Positions 24,114 to 31,950 of a DNA stretch of 36,338 nt are shown in pieces. Numbering within the stretch: position 1 is the stretch's first letter; each line of letters opens with the position of its first letter. The stretch lies in contig CAKSCN010000006.1 in NCBI GenBank assembly GCA_934444485.1, positions 1-36,338 of the forward strand, written 5' to 3'. Made by a program: the position numbers and the translations under genes. Below the pieces are notes generated by a model. That model made no database searches. It had not been told where the DNA came from and was given only the letters and a program-made list of their open reading frames with translations. Source of the DNA: an uncultured Eubacteriales bacterium. Its GTDB lineage: Bacteria; Bacillota; Clostridia; Oscillospirales; CAG-382.

Positions 24114-24147
24114 AAAGAGCTCGACTTAGGTGCCGGGCTCTTCTTTT
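24114..24147 (+). terminator. Terminator of the glycosidase-like transcript
   Basis: Stem AAGAGCTCG / CGGGCTCTT with an inner AC/GT step, then TCTTTTG. It is the first plausible terminator after the gene, 260 bp on. Confidence 0.6.
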
Positions 24148-24380
24148 GCGCTGTATGTAATTGTCAATCGTCAACCGCCGAAGCTTTCCGTGTCGTCGCA
24201 CCGCCTCAAAATTCGCACCATTCAACCACGCACAAACGTCATGTAGGAAGCGGAGAGAAATGTGAGTGCGCAGCTTTCATTTTATCGCACACGCCCCAAT
24301 TTCGCACCATACAATCATTGAAGAAAAGCGAAGCTTTTCCACGCCATCTCCACTCTTCACTCTCCAAACTCCACTTTCTT

Positions 24381-24427
24381 AATCGTCAATCGTCAATTGT
24401 CAATCGTCAATTGTCAATCATCAATTC
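24381..24427. repeat. Heptamer tandem repeat TCAATYG
   Basis: Six consecutive 7-bp units of form TCAATCG/TCAATTG/TCAATCA/TCAATTC, plus a partial unit at the left. A related TGTCAATCGTCAA stretch lies near 24161. The array runs into the last codons of the esterase gene on the minus strand. The interval 24148-24380 holds no gene I can support. Confidence 0.85.
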
Positions 24428-26600
24428 CCTCCGCTCTGTCAAACGTCACTCTCTCACGGGGATTATAGGAGTGAGTGCGGTTCTGAACGAAGGTAATCTT
24501 CTTGGGTGCGGTAATTCCGTTGTACATCGCCGTGACTCCGGACGGAGGACAAATATAGTCGCCGAGACCTGCCTCAATGTATATCGGACACTTAATGCGC
24601 TTTGCGAAATTTGCCGTGTCAAAATAGCCCATGGCGGCGGTGTAGTCGGGTCTCCAGCCTCTCATTCTGCCGATGTTTATGCCGCCGAGGTCGCACATCC
24701 ACGGTATCGCAACATTGAGCTTTGTAACATACTTATTCATAATCGCCCCGACCGCTATGCTCTGGAACGCACCCTGACTTCCGCCCGTAAGCTCAACGTC
24801 CGTTCCGTTCCAAAGGGGATTTGCCATGAGATATCTGAGAGCCTGCACGTCACGAAGCACCATCTTCTTGAAGTAAACCGTCTCGGGGTTGCCGTTCTCG
24901 TCGGCACGGAAGCCGTAGGACGCAAACTCCGTGTTTCTGAGGTTGGTGTAGTATTCGTCGGTCTCGCCGTTGTTTATGCTGTGCGAGTTCACCGCAAAGA
25001 CTATGTAGCCGTCCATACACGTAACTCCGGCGCTTGCTACTCCGTAGCCCATAAAGGTTGCTCTTATCTTAAGGCTTCCCTTTTCCGCTCCGGCAGGGTA
25101 TGCGACATATCCCGATACAGGGTTTTCGCCGCCCATGTTTATTCTGACGTCGTACACCTCAAAACCATCTCTTGCGGTCTTGACCGGCGTCGAAGAGAGA
25201 ACCTTGGGTTCAGCCTCCAGAAGTGCGTCGAACTGCTTTGCCCAGAAAGCGTCAAAGTCGGACGGCTCTTTTTCGCCGACGGCAATATTGTCGATATCCG
25301 CACCGGCACCGCCCTCGAAGACATCGACGCCCTCAAGAGGCGAACCGTTTTCGTCGCACGCCTTGACTATCACGTGAACGTAGCCGGCGGTATCGCACGA
25401 AGCTGTGAGCGTTATTTCGCCGCTCGAGCCGTCCGCCGTGCCGTTTGACTTTTTGCCGTCGTCGCCGGAAATGCTCCACGAGAATTTGGGGCAGGACACC
25501 ACCTCGCCGTCCGCAAAGAGTCCGACCGTGAAGGTCATCGTCTCGCCGCTTTTGTAGGATACGGCGTCCTTGTCCGTGTTTCCGACGAAGTATTTCGCCG
25601 ACGCCGTCGTTTCGGTTATGCTTTTCACTGTAAATTCCTCCGTTTTTCTGTATTCACCGTCAAATATCGTTTCAACCTGTGAGCCGCCGTTTTCGAGTAT
25701 GTCCGAAAGCATCGAAACGCAGGTGTCAAACCCTCTTTTGCTTCCCGAGGCAAGAATGATACCGTTTCCGTCGGTGTAAACCGCACATTCGCAGGGTGCA
25801 AGAGACGAATCGACCGCAAGCCTTATTCCGGGTGCGCCGTCAGTCCCGATTTCCGGACTTTTTCCGGTTGCGTCGAGAACGGCTCGTCTTATTTTTTCGC
25901 CGTACTCATCACTTTTTTCTCCGGCGGCAGCGGCATTGATAACGCACTCTCCGATATCGGTTCCCATCACCGTAACATTGGGGTAAACGTGGGTGTACGC
26001 ATAGTATGTATCCTTCGGCACACGCACCGCCTTGAATTCGCTGTCGAAGTAGTTCTCGATGAAATAATCAACGGCGGCGGCTGTCGCTTTGCCCGTACCT
26101 CCGATTATTGCAAGCCTCGACGTCGAAAAATCTATCACAAAGTCCCTCGCCGCAAGCGTTTCGTAGTGGGAACGGCTCTCGTCACGGTTGGTCACGCCGA
26201 CAAGAATCTCCTTGTCCTTTCTCACGATCCCGGCGCTTTCCTTTTCAAAGTCTGTCGTAATCACGGGCTTTATCCCGGTAAGCTCTTCTATAGCCTTGCG
26301 GAGCTTCACCGCCGCTTTTACCGTGTCCTCGTCGGCGTTTTCGCCTCTCACTATCGTGTAGGGACAGCTGTAGACATCGGCAATCGAGTCGGCTTTTTGC
26401 TCAATCATGACTATAGGCTCGCTCTCGGGCGGCTTTCCGTCCGCAGTTACGCCTGCAGTTTTGCTCTCCTCAATTACATTCTCCGACGCAGGAGCTTCTT
26501 TGCCGTCCTTTTCCGTCACGGCGTTCGTGCAGGCAGACAGCACCGCCGTCGCCGCAAGCGCAAGGCACAGAAGCGCTCTTTTTCCGTCCTTTGTTATCAT
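24414..26600 (-). CDS. Lipoprotein with C-terminal acetyl xylan esterase-like (AXE1) domain
   Basis: 728 residues from ATG 26600, with lipoprotein signal ALLCLALAATAVLSACTN. The C-terminal 300 residues form an alpha/beta hydrolase of the acetyl xylan esterase / cephalosporin-C deacetylase family. The nucleophile is Ser608 in GGSQGA, with Asp681 (GLGDYICPP) and His710 (RTHSY). It probably removes acetyl groups from plant polysaccharide at the cell surface. The first 400 residues resemble the N-terminal carbohydrate-enzyme accessory domains that carry a beta-strand-rich, Cys-containing fold, followed by an Ig-like part (TVGLFADGEVVSCPKFSWSI). The ribosome site GAAGGAA is rather far (about 13 nt). 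The gene ends inside a heptamer repeat array. It faces the glycosidase-like gene tail to tail. Confidence 0.87.
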   Translation of the reverse strand: MITKDGKRALLCLALAATAVLSACTNAVTEKDGKEAPASENVIEESKTAGVTADGKPPESEPIVMIEQKADSIADVYSCPYTIVRGENADEDTVKAAVKLRKAIEELTGIKPVITTDFEKESAGIVRKDKEILVGVTNRDESRSHYETLAARDFVIDFSTSRLAIIGGTGKATAAAVDYFIENYFDSEFKAVRVPKDTYYAYTHVYPNVTVMGTDIGECVINAAAAGEKSDEYGEKIRRAVLDATGKSPEIGTDGAPGIRLAVDSSLAPCECAVYTDGNGIILASGSKRGFDTCVSMLSDILENGGSQVETIFDGEYRKTEEFTVKSITETTASAKYFVGNTDKDAVSYKSGETMTFTVGLFADGEVVSCPKFSWSISGDDGKKSNGTADGSSGEITLTASCDTAGYVHVIVKACDENGSPLEGVDVFEGGAGADIDNIAVGEKEPSDFDAFWAKQFDALLEAEPKVLSSTPVKTARDGFEVYDVRINMGGENPVSGYVAYPAGAEKGSLKIRATFMGYGVASAGVTCMDGYIVFAVNSHSINNGETDEYYTNLRNTEFASYGFRADENGNPETVYFKKMVLRDVQALRYLMANPLWNGTDVELTGGSQGAFQSIAVGAIMNKYVTKLNVAIPWMCDLGGINIGRMRGWRPDYTAAMGYFDTANFAKRIKCPIYIEAGLGDYICPPSGVTAMYNGITAPKKITFVQNRTHSYNPRERVTFDRAEGIDD

Positions 26601-26653
26601 ACGGCAAATGTTCCTTCCCTTTTTATTTGTTTCAAAATTCCAATACACGCAGT

Positions 26654-26682
26654 ATTTTACCACAGCGGAAAATAAATGTCAA
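26654..26682 (-). promoter_or_regulatory. Promoter of the esterase gene
   Basis: On the minus strand, perfect TTGACA (26677-26682), 17-bp spacer, TAAAAT (26654-26659). Confidence 0.8.
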
Positions 26683-26816
26683 GGCTTTTCGGAGCATTCA
26701 AGAATATTTGTGGGCGCAAATGTTAAAAAGCTCTTGACAAGGCGGCTCAATTGTAGTGTTCCAACTATCTTGATTATGACAAATTCAGCTCCCTCAAAAA
26801 AGCGGCACTTACCGTC

Positions 26817-26855
26817 AGTCTCTCGGGAAGTTTCCGGGAGACTTTCGTTTTTGTC
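26817..26855 (+). terminator. Orphan terminator-like hairpin
   Basis: AGTCTCTCGG (26817-26826) pairs with CCGGGAGACT (26834-26843), then TTCGTTTTTG. No plus-strand gene lies upstream, so it may end a small RNA or antisense transcript, or be chance. The rest of the 425-bp gap 26601-27025 holds promoters on both sides. Confidence 0.45.
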
Positions 26856-26954
26856 CTATTTCTGACAAAAAATGCCCTTTCACATATATACATTCTCTTT
26901 CGGGCATGATATAATGCACGCAGTCCGAAAAAGTGCGGAATTTACAAATAATCG

Positions 26955-26983
26955 TTGAACTCCGTATACGGATACTGTATAAT
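26955..26983 (+). promoter_or_regulatory. Promoter of the nucleotidyltransferase gene, with palindromic spacer
   Basis: TTGAAC (26955-26960), 17-bp spacer, TATAAT (26978-26983). The spacer begins with the perfect 12-bp palindrome TCCGTATACGGA (26961-26972), a possible operator. A second extended -10 (TGATATAAT) lies about 70 bp upstream. Confidence 0.65.
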
Positions 26984-27025
26984 TTAGGAAGAAGATCCAA
27001 CCGGATTGCGAAAGGAAGTACTTAC

Positions 27026-27868
27026 ATGAAAGACACGACACTTTTGGTAATGGCGGCAGGCATGGGAAGCCGTTTCGGCGGACTTAAGCAGATGGAGCCG
27101 TTCGGCAAAAACGGAGAGACCATTCTCGATTACTCGGTTTTCGACGCTCTCGACGCAGGTTTCAACAAGATAGTACTCGTTATAAAGAAGTCCATCGAGA
27201 AAGATTTCAGAGAACACGTCGGAAAGAGGCTCGAGGCGAAGGCTGACATCGAGTATGTGTTCCAAGAGCTTGACAAGCTGCCGAAAGGATTCACCGTTCC
27301 CGATGGAAGAACCAAGCCGTGGGGTACGGGTCATGCTGTTCTCTGCGCAAGAGACGTCGTAAAAACTCCGTTTGCGGCGATAAATGCGGACGATTTCTAC
27401 GGTGCAGGCTCTTATAAGCCGCTTCATGACTGCCTTGCTTCGGACGGCGGTATGTGCATGGTCGGCTTCCGCCTCGGAAATACGCTCAGCGAAAACGGCA
27501 CGGTCTCGAGAGGCGTGTGCGACATAGATCCCGCAACGGGACTTTTGAAGAGCGTCACCGAAATGACCTCCCTCGACAAGAACAGCGGCATTCCGCTTGA
27601 CACGACGGTCTCCATGAATATGTGGGGCTTCGGAGTCGATTTCTTTGACGTTCTCGAAGAGAAATTCGTGAAGTTCCTCGAAAACAACGACAATCCCCTC
27701 AAGGGCGAGTTCTATCTCCCGTTTGCGGTTGACGAGCTTATCCACGAGAAAAATCAGCCCGTTAAGGTATTCACCACGGAGGAAAAGTGGTACGGCGTAA
27801 CCTACAAAGAGGACAAGGACGATATGCTTGCGGCGGTGAAGAAGCTTTCGGGAAGATACGGCTTCTGA
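27026..27868 (+). CDS. Sugar-phosphate nucleotidyltransferase family protein
   Basis: 280 residues, cytoplasmic. It has the NTP-transferase fold of NDP-sugar pyrophosphorylases, which join a nucleotide to a sugar 1-phosphate. The nucleotide-binding loop is LLVMAAGMGSRFGGLKQ (6-22), and the metal-site region is AINADDFYG. The specific sugar and nucleotide are not evident. Start ATG 27026 follows AAAGGA at 9 nt; an extension to 26933 would overlap the promoter. It is followed after 50 bp by the membrane protein gene, probably in one transcript. Confidence 0.88.
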   Translation: MKDTTLLVMAAGMGSRFGGLKQMEPFGKNGETILDYSVFDALDAGFNKIVLVIKKSIEKDFREHVGKRLEAKADIEYVFQELDKLPKGFTVPDGRTKPWGTGHAVLCARDVVKTPFAAINADDFYGAGSYKPLHDCLASDGGMCMVGFRLGNTLSENGTVSRGVCDIDPATGLLKSVTEMTSLDKNSGIPLDTTVSMNMWGFGVDFFDVLEEKFVKFLENNDNPLKGEFYLPFAVDELIHEKNQPVKVFTTEEKWYGVTYKEDKDDMLAAVKKLSGRYGF

Positions 27869-27918
27869 TTTCGGGCAGGTACATATTAAAGGAAGCGTAA
27901 ACGAAAGGAGCGGAGAAA

Positions 27919-28746
27919 ATGGACGCATTGCAGATAGGAACGACGCCTGCCGAGATAATCTACGGTGCGGTGTGGATATTCCTCATATACGGCTTTCTCG
28001 GCTGGTGCGCCGAGGTGATTTTCGCCGCCGTGTGTCTCGGAAAATTCGTGAACCGAGGCTTTCTTTGCGGTCCGATATGTCCGATTTACGGCTTCGGCGT
28101 TTTGATTGTCGGCACGCTTCTCACTCCCGTTGCGGATAACGCTCTCCTGCTTTTCGTCTGTTCGGTGCTTCTGACGTCGGCTCTCGAATTTATCACCGGC
28201 TGGGTGCTTGAGCGGATGTTCAACGAAAAGTGGTGGGACTACTCCGACGACAAATTCAACCTGAAAGGCTACATCTGCCTTAAGTTTTCGCTTATGTGGG
28301 GCGTTGCGTGCGTTATAATAATGAAAACGATATACCCCATGACACTCACGCTCATACATCATTTTCCTCTTGCTCTCGGCATCACTCTCATGTGCATATG
28401 CCTTGTGCTTCTTGTTTCCGACCTCACGATAACGCTTGTTGCAAGTCTCGGCTTTGCCGGAAGAATGAAGAGGCTTGCGGAGGTCGAGGCGGCGCTCAAA
28501 AAAATCTCCGGCGAAATCGGAGAAGAGCTTTTCGGCGGTGTCAAGGCAGTCAAGGCGGTGTCCGAAAAGCACGGCACGCAGCTTGATGAGCTGAGAGAAA
28601 ACAGACGCAAGCTTCTAATAAAGTACAAGTCGCTTCTCACGAAGTACAAGCTTGTCGATTACCGTCTTTCGAGAGCGTTCCCGAAACTCGGCGACAAGGT
28701 ATACGGCGAGTGGCTCGAGAAGCTGAAGAAATTCAAAATGCAGTGA
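27919..28746 (+). CDS. CmpB-family putative ABC transporter permease (PF06541-like)
   Basis: 275 residues. Four or five membrane helices in the first 190 residues (AVWIFLIYGFLGWCAEVIF, CGPICPIYGFGVLIVGTLL, ALEFITGWVLERMF, GVACVIIMKTIYPM). Then comes a long charged cytoplasmic helix likely to form a coiled coil (RMKRLAEVEAALKKISGEI to the end). The motifs GFLGWCAE and NRGFLCGPICPIYG are diagnostic of this family, common in Clostridia. The name implies transport, but function is unproven and no ATPase gene is nearby. RBS AAAGGAG. It ends with a strong terminator. Confidence 0.88.
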   Translation: MDALQIGTTPAEIIYGAVWIFLIYGFLGWCAEVIFAAVCLGKFVNRGFLCGPICPIYGFGVLIVGTLLTPVADNALLLFVCSVLLTSALEFITGWVLERMFNEKWWDYSDDKFNLKGYICLKFSLMWGVACVIIMKTIYPMTLTLIHHFPLALGITLMCICLVLLVSDLTITLVASLGFAGRMKRLAEVEAALKKISGEIGEELFGGVKAVKAVSEKHGTQLDELRENRRKLLIKYKSLLTKYKLVDYRLSRAFPKLGDKVYGEWLEKLKKFKMQ

Positions 28747-28776
28747 AAGTCACGGCGTGAAATTCTGCATATTACC

Positions 28777-28812
28777 GAGAGGGGTATTCGAGAGAACGCC
28801 CTTCTCTTTTTT
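28777..28812 (+). terminator. Terminator after the CmpB-like gene
   Basis: Stem GAGAGGGGTATTC / GAACGCCCTTCTC (one mismatch), loop GAGA, six T. Confidence 0.88.
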
Positions 28813-28829
28813 CACTCCGCACGTCACGC

Positions 28830-28856
28830 AAAAAGGGAGACCCGTCTGAGCCTCCC
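28830..28856 (-). terminator. Minus-strand terminator facing the CmpB-like gene
   Basis: On the minus strand, stem GGGAGGCTC / GGGTCTCCC, loop AGAC, five T. It probably ends the transcript of the 30-residue gene at 28967-29059. Confidence 0.7.
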
Positions 28857-28966
28857 CTCTTTCGCTTTGCGGCGCACCGTCGGAACAGCACCTTAACTGC
28901 GTCGGCGTGAGCGGACAAATGCGCCGTTATTTCAGAGAAACATGGTTTGCGGTGTGTTTCGACTTA

Positions 28967-29059
28967 TCAGCCGTTGCAGAAGCAGCAGAGTATGATAACG
29001 GCGATGAGGATTATGATCCAAAGGTTATCGTCTGTGAAAGTGTTACCTAAGCAAGCCAC
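28967..29059 (-). CDS. 30-residue hydrophobic peptide with Cys-rich tail (YjcZ-like)
   Basis: Found by direct translation: GTG start at 29059 preceded by AGGAGG at 7 nt, an excellent ribosome site. The product is a short polar head (ACLGNTFTDDN), one membrane helix (LWIIILIAVIILCC) and a CCFCNG tail. This layout matches the tiny YjcZ-type sporulation-associated or related membrane peptides of Firmicutes, though the match is by form only. A terminator follows at 28830-28856. The promoter is not evident. Confidence 0.7.
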   Translation of the reverse strand: MACLGNTFTDDNLWIIILIAVIILCCFCNG

Positions 29060-29249
29060 TGAAATTCCTCCTCTCAAGTATCGCAGTGCAGTGCTTTGCG
29101 ATGCTTTACTACATACTATGCGCTGCGGGTGTGCGCCGTCACGGACAACAGGCACGGCTTTTTTCGCTTTCGTCGGAGAACTGCGTTTTTTCGGCTTTGC
29201 CGCTCCGTAAAAAATACGGAAACATCGGGCATTTTCGCACGAAAAAGTG

Positions 29250-29278
29250 TTGACAAAACGCAAAGTTTGCTTTATAAT
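29250..29278 (+). promoter_or_regulatory. Consensus promoter of the Lrp regulator gene
   Basis: Perfect TTGACA (29250-29255), 17-bp spacer, perfect TATAAT (29273-29278); leader about 35 nt. Confidence 0.92.
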
Positions 29279-29317
29279 ATGTAGACGAACGAAAATATTC
29301 TTTCGGAGGAATTTTTC

Positions 29318-29794
29318 ATGGACGAACTCGATTACACAATTTTATCGTGTCTTAAGGACAACGCAAGGATGACTTCATCCGAAATAAGCAAAAAGATAAA
29401 TCTCTCGGTCTCGGCGGTCATTGAGAGAATAAAGAAACTCGAAACCTCGGGCATTATCGAAAAATACACCGTGACTCTCAACCAGAAAAAGCTCGGCAAC
29501 GACCTTGTTGCAATAATGGAAGTAAGCCTCGAGCATCCGAAGTACTACGACGCTTTCGTTGACATGGTGTCGAAGAACCCCAACATACAGTCCTGCTACT
29601 ACCTCACGGGAGAATTTGATTTTGTACTCAAGATAATTACCGACTCGACCGAGAGTCTGAATCAGATTCACCGCAGGATAAAAAGTCTAAAGGGCGTTCA
29701 GGCGACGGAGACACATTTTGTTCTGAAGTCTCTGAAGTGCGATCCGTCGGTTATACCGACTCTTGATTACGATTACGGCGACTGCACCGACTGA
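29318..29794 (+). CDS. Lrp/AsnC-family transcriptional regulator
   Basis: 158 residues. N-terminal HTH (LDYTILSCLKDNARMTSSEI, ISKKINLSVSAVIERIKKLE) and C-terminal RAM ligand domain (VAIMEVSLEHPKYYDAFVDM, CYYLTGEFDFVLKI). Proteins of this family are feast/famine regulators that bind amino acids. RBS CGGAGGA. It lies 41 bp before smpB on the same strand, so read-through is likely. The effector is unknown. Confidence 0.94.
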   Translation: MDELDYTILSCLKDNARMTSSEISKKINLSVSAVIERIKKLETSGIIEKYTVTLNQKKLGNDLVAIMEVSLEHPKYYDAFVDMVSKNPNIQSCYYLTGEFDFVLKIITDSTESLNQIHRRIKSLKGVQATETHFVLKSLKCDPSVIPTLDYDYGDCTD

Positions 29795-29835
29795 AATATG
29801 TCAATAATGTCCGTACACTGAAAGGAGCAATGCCG

Positions 29836-30306
29836 GTGGAAAACAAGAACAAGGCGGAAATAAAGATTGCCGCACAGAACAAGAAAGCGTATCATGATTA
29901 CTTTATCGAGGACACCTACGAAGCCGGTATCGAGCTTTGCGGAACCGAGGTAAAGAGCATACGCTTGGGTCAGGTCAACATGAAGGACTCTTACTGCAAG
30001 GTAATAGGCGGTGAGATGTTTGCCATGGGAATACACATAAGCCCCTACGAAAAGGGTAACATATTCAACAGAGAGCCGTTGAGGGTAAGACGTCTTCTCC
30101 TTCACAAGAGAGAGATTATGAAGCTTTTCGGTCTTGTGGGAACTCAAGGCTACACTCTCGTGCCGCTTAAAATGTACTTCTCCGGCTCAAAGGTCAAGGT
30201 TGAAGTAGGACTTTGCAAGGGTAAAAAGCTTTACGACAAGCGTGAAACCGACGCAAAGAAGCAGGCGATGAGAGATATCGAAAGGTACTCGAGAGGAAAA
30301 GAATGA
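29836..30306 (+). CDS. smpB: SsrA-binding protein SmpB
   Basis: 156 residues. It binds tmRNA and helps rescue ribosomes stalled on broken mRNAs. The family motifs are present: NKKAYHDYFIEDTYEAGIEL, CGTEVKSIRLGQVNMKDSY, PLRVRRLLLHKREI and the basic tail KGKKLYDKRETDAKKQAMRDIERYSRGK. The start was set at GTG 29836 because AAAGGAG lies 8 nt before it; the ATG at 29830 is only 2 nt from that site and would add two residues. I see no tmRNA gene in the window. A terminator follows. Confidence 0.97.
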   Translation: MENKNKAEIKIAAQNKKAYHDYFIEDTYEAGIELCGTEVKSIRLGQVNMKDSYCKVIGGEMFAMGIHISPYEKGNIFNREPLRVRRLLLHKREIMKLFGLVGTQGYTLVPLKMYFSGSKVKVEVGLCKGKKLYDKRETDAKKQAMRDIERYSRGKE

Positions 30307-30361
30307 TTTGCCGTTCGTCCTCAAATAGATTAAGGCGTCGCAATTTAATACGTCAATGCAG

Positions 30362-30389
30362 AAAACTGTGGTACGCTCCGCAGTTTTTT
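30362..30389 (+). terminator. Terminator after smpB
   Basis: Stem AAAACTGTGG / CCGCAGTTTT, loop of 6, then further T. The rest of the 298-bp gap 30307-30604 holds the sulfur-operon promoter and no gene I can support. Confidence 0.85.
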
Positions 30390-30502
30390 GTTTTTGCGCC
30401 GTCTCGGAATCTGCGCCGTTCAAGATTAAAGCAAAGCGTCTTCGAGGATTTTCAGCATCGGTTTTCATCTCCCAAAAATTTTAAGTTTTTTTGAAAAACC
30501 TC

Positions 30503-30531
30503 TTGACAAACGAGGAAAAGTGTGGTATTAT
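30503..30531 (+). promoter_or_regulatory. Promoter of the sulfur operon
   Basis: Perfect TTGACA (30503-30508), 17-bp spacer, TATTAT (30526-30531); leader about 67 nt. Confidence 0.85.
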
Positions 30532-30559
30532 ATAACCAACCTACAGGATAGGTGGTATA
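30531..30559 (+). promoter_or_regulatory. Palindromic operator candidate at the sulfur-operon start site
   Basis: An imperfect palindrome built around ACCTA-CAGGA-TAGGT, extended by TATAACC on the left and GGTATA on the right. It begins at the end of the -10 and covers the start of transcription. The operon encodes an Rrf2-family regulator, a natural candidate to bind it. Confidence 0.55.
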
Positions 30560-30604
30560 AATCACGAACAAAAACCAATATACAGAAATGAAAGGAAGAA
30601 GCTT

Positions 30605-31894
30605 ATGCCGGATTTCAGATTTGAAACTCTCCAGGTACACGCAGGACAGGAGTCGCCCGACCCCGCAACCGACGCAAGAGCGGTTCCGATATATGCGACA
30701 ACCTCGTATGTGTTCAAGGACTCCGCACAGGCGGCAGGCAGATTTGCACTCACCGAGGGCGGCAACATCTACACAAGACTCATGAACCCAACGTCGGACG
30801 TCTTTGAAAAGCGTGTTGCGGCACTTGAGGGCGGCGTCGGTGCGCTTGCGACAGCGTCAGGCTCTGCGGCTATAACCTACGCCGTACAGAACATAGCGGT
30901 TGCCGGAGATCACATCGTGTCGTCCGCCAATCTCTACGGCGGAACCTACAATCTCTTCGCCAACACTCTCGTTGAGCAGGGACTTAAAACAACATTTGTC
31001 GATCCGTCGTGTCCGGAGAACTTTGAAAAAGCAATACTTCCGAACACCAAGCTTCTCTACGCCGAAACCCTCGGAAACCCGAATTCGGACGTAATCGACA
31101 TAGAGGCGATAGCAGAGGTCGCACACCGTCACGGAATACCGCTCATAGTGGACAGCACCTTTGCAACGCCGTACCTTCTCAGACCGATAGAACACGGAGC
31201 GGACATAGTCGTTCACTCGGCGACAAAGTTCATGGGAGGTCACGGAACGGTAATGGGCGGCGTTATTGTTGACGGAGGAAAGTTCGACTGGGCGCAGAAC
31301 GACAAATTCCCCGGTCTCTCGAAGCCGAATCCGTCGTACCACGGAGTGGTCTTTACCGAAGCCGCCGGAAATGCGGCGTATATCATAAAACTCCGCACGA
31401 CAATCATGCGTGACCAAGGTGCGACGATATCTCCGTTCAACTCATTCCTCCTTCTTCAGGGACTCGAAACGCTCTCTCTGCGTGTTGAGCGTCACGTTGA
31501 AAACGCACTCCGCGTCGTTGACTTTCTGAAGAACCATCCGCAGGTGGAGAAGGTAAATCACCCCTCGCTTGAGGTCGGAGAAAAGAAAGCTCTCTACGAC
31601 AAGTATTTCCCGAACGGTGCGGCGTCGATATTCACATTCGAGATAAAGGGCGGTGCGGAAGCAGCAAAGAAGTTCACGGAAAGTCTCAGTCTCTTCTCGC
31701 TTCTCGCAAATGTTGCGGACGTAAAGAGCCTCGTTATTCACCCGGCGTCAACGACGCATTCGCAGATGAACGAAAAAGAGCTTCTCGCCTGCGGCATAAA
31801 GCCGAACACAATAAGACTTTCAATAGGAACCGAACACATCGACGACATCATAGCCGATCTTGAAAGAGGTTTTGCGGCAGTCGCCGAGAAATAA
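30605..31894 (+). CDS. metY: O-acetylhomoserine sulfhydrylase (MetY type)
   Basis: PLP enzyme joining sulfide (or methanethiol) to O-acetylhomoserine to give homocysteine or methionine. 429 residues; the Cys/Met-metabolism fold is shown by VPIYATTSYVFKD, ATASGSAAITYA, ETLGNPNSDVIDIEAIA and the PLP lysine Lys208 in HSATKFMGGHG. The insertion after it (VDGGKFDW...FPGLSKPNPSYHG) is typical of the O-acetylhomoserine group rather than cystathionine lyases. First gene of the sulfur operon, 56 bp before cysK; RBS AAAGGAAG. Confidence 0.95.
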   Translation: MPDFRFETLQVHAGQESPDPATDARAVPIYATTSYVFKDSAQAAGRFALTEGGNIYTRLMNPTSDVFEKRVAALEGGVGALATASGSAAITYAVQNIAVAGDHIVSSANLYGGTYNLFANTLVEQGLKTTFVDPSCPENFEKAILPNTKLLYAETLGNPNSDVIDIEAIAEVAHRHGIPLIVDSTFATPYLLRPIEHGADIVVHSATKFMGGHGTVMGGVIVDGGKFDWAQNDKFPGLSKPNPSYHGVVFTEAAGNAAYIIKLRTTIMRDQGATISPFNSFLLLQGLETLSLRVERHVENALRVVDFLKNHPQVEKVNHPSLEVGEKKALYDKYFPNGAASIFTFEIKGGAEAAKKFTESLSLFSLLANVADVKSLVIHPASTTHSQMNEKELLACGIKPNTIRLSIGTEHIDDIIADLERGFAAVAEK

Positions 31895-31950
31895 CATGAC
31901 AAACAGAATTACACATAAACTCACATCATCTTTATAAAGGAGCGATTTAT

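Noticed and set aside
24381..24427. CRISPR array
   Set aside because: The units are 7 bp and contiguous, with no spacers and no cas genes.
26734..26762. Promoter for a small RNA (TTGACA at 26734)
   Set aside because: No acceptable -10 box occurs at 15-19 bp; best matches share only three bases with TATAAT.
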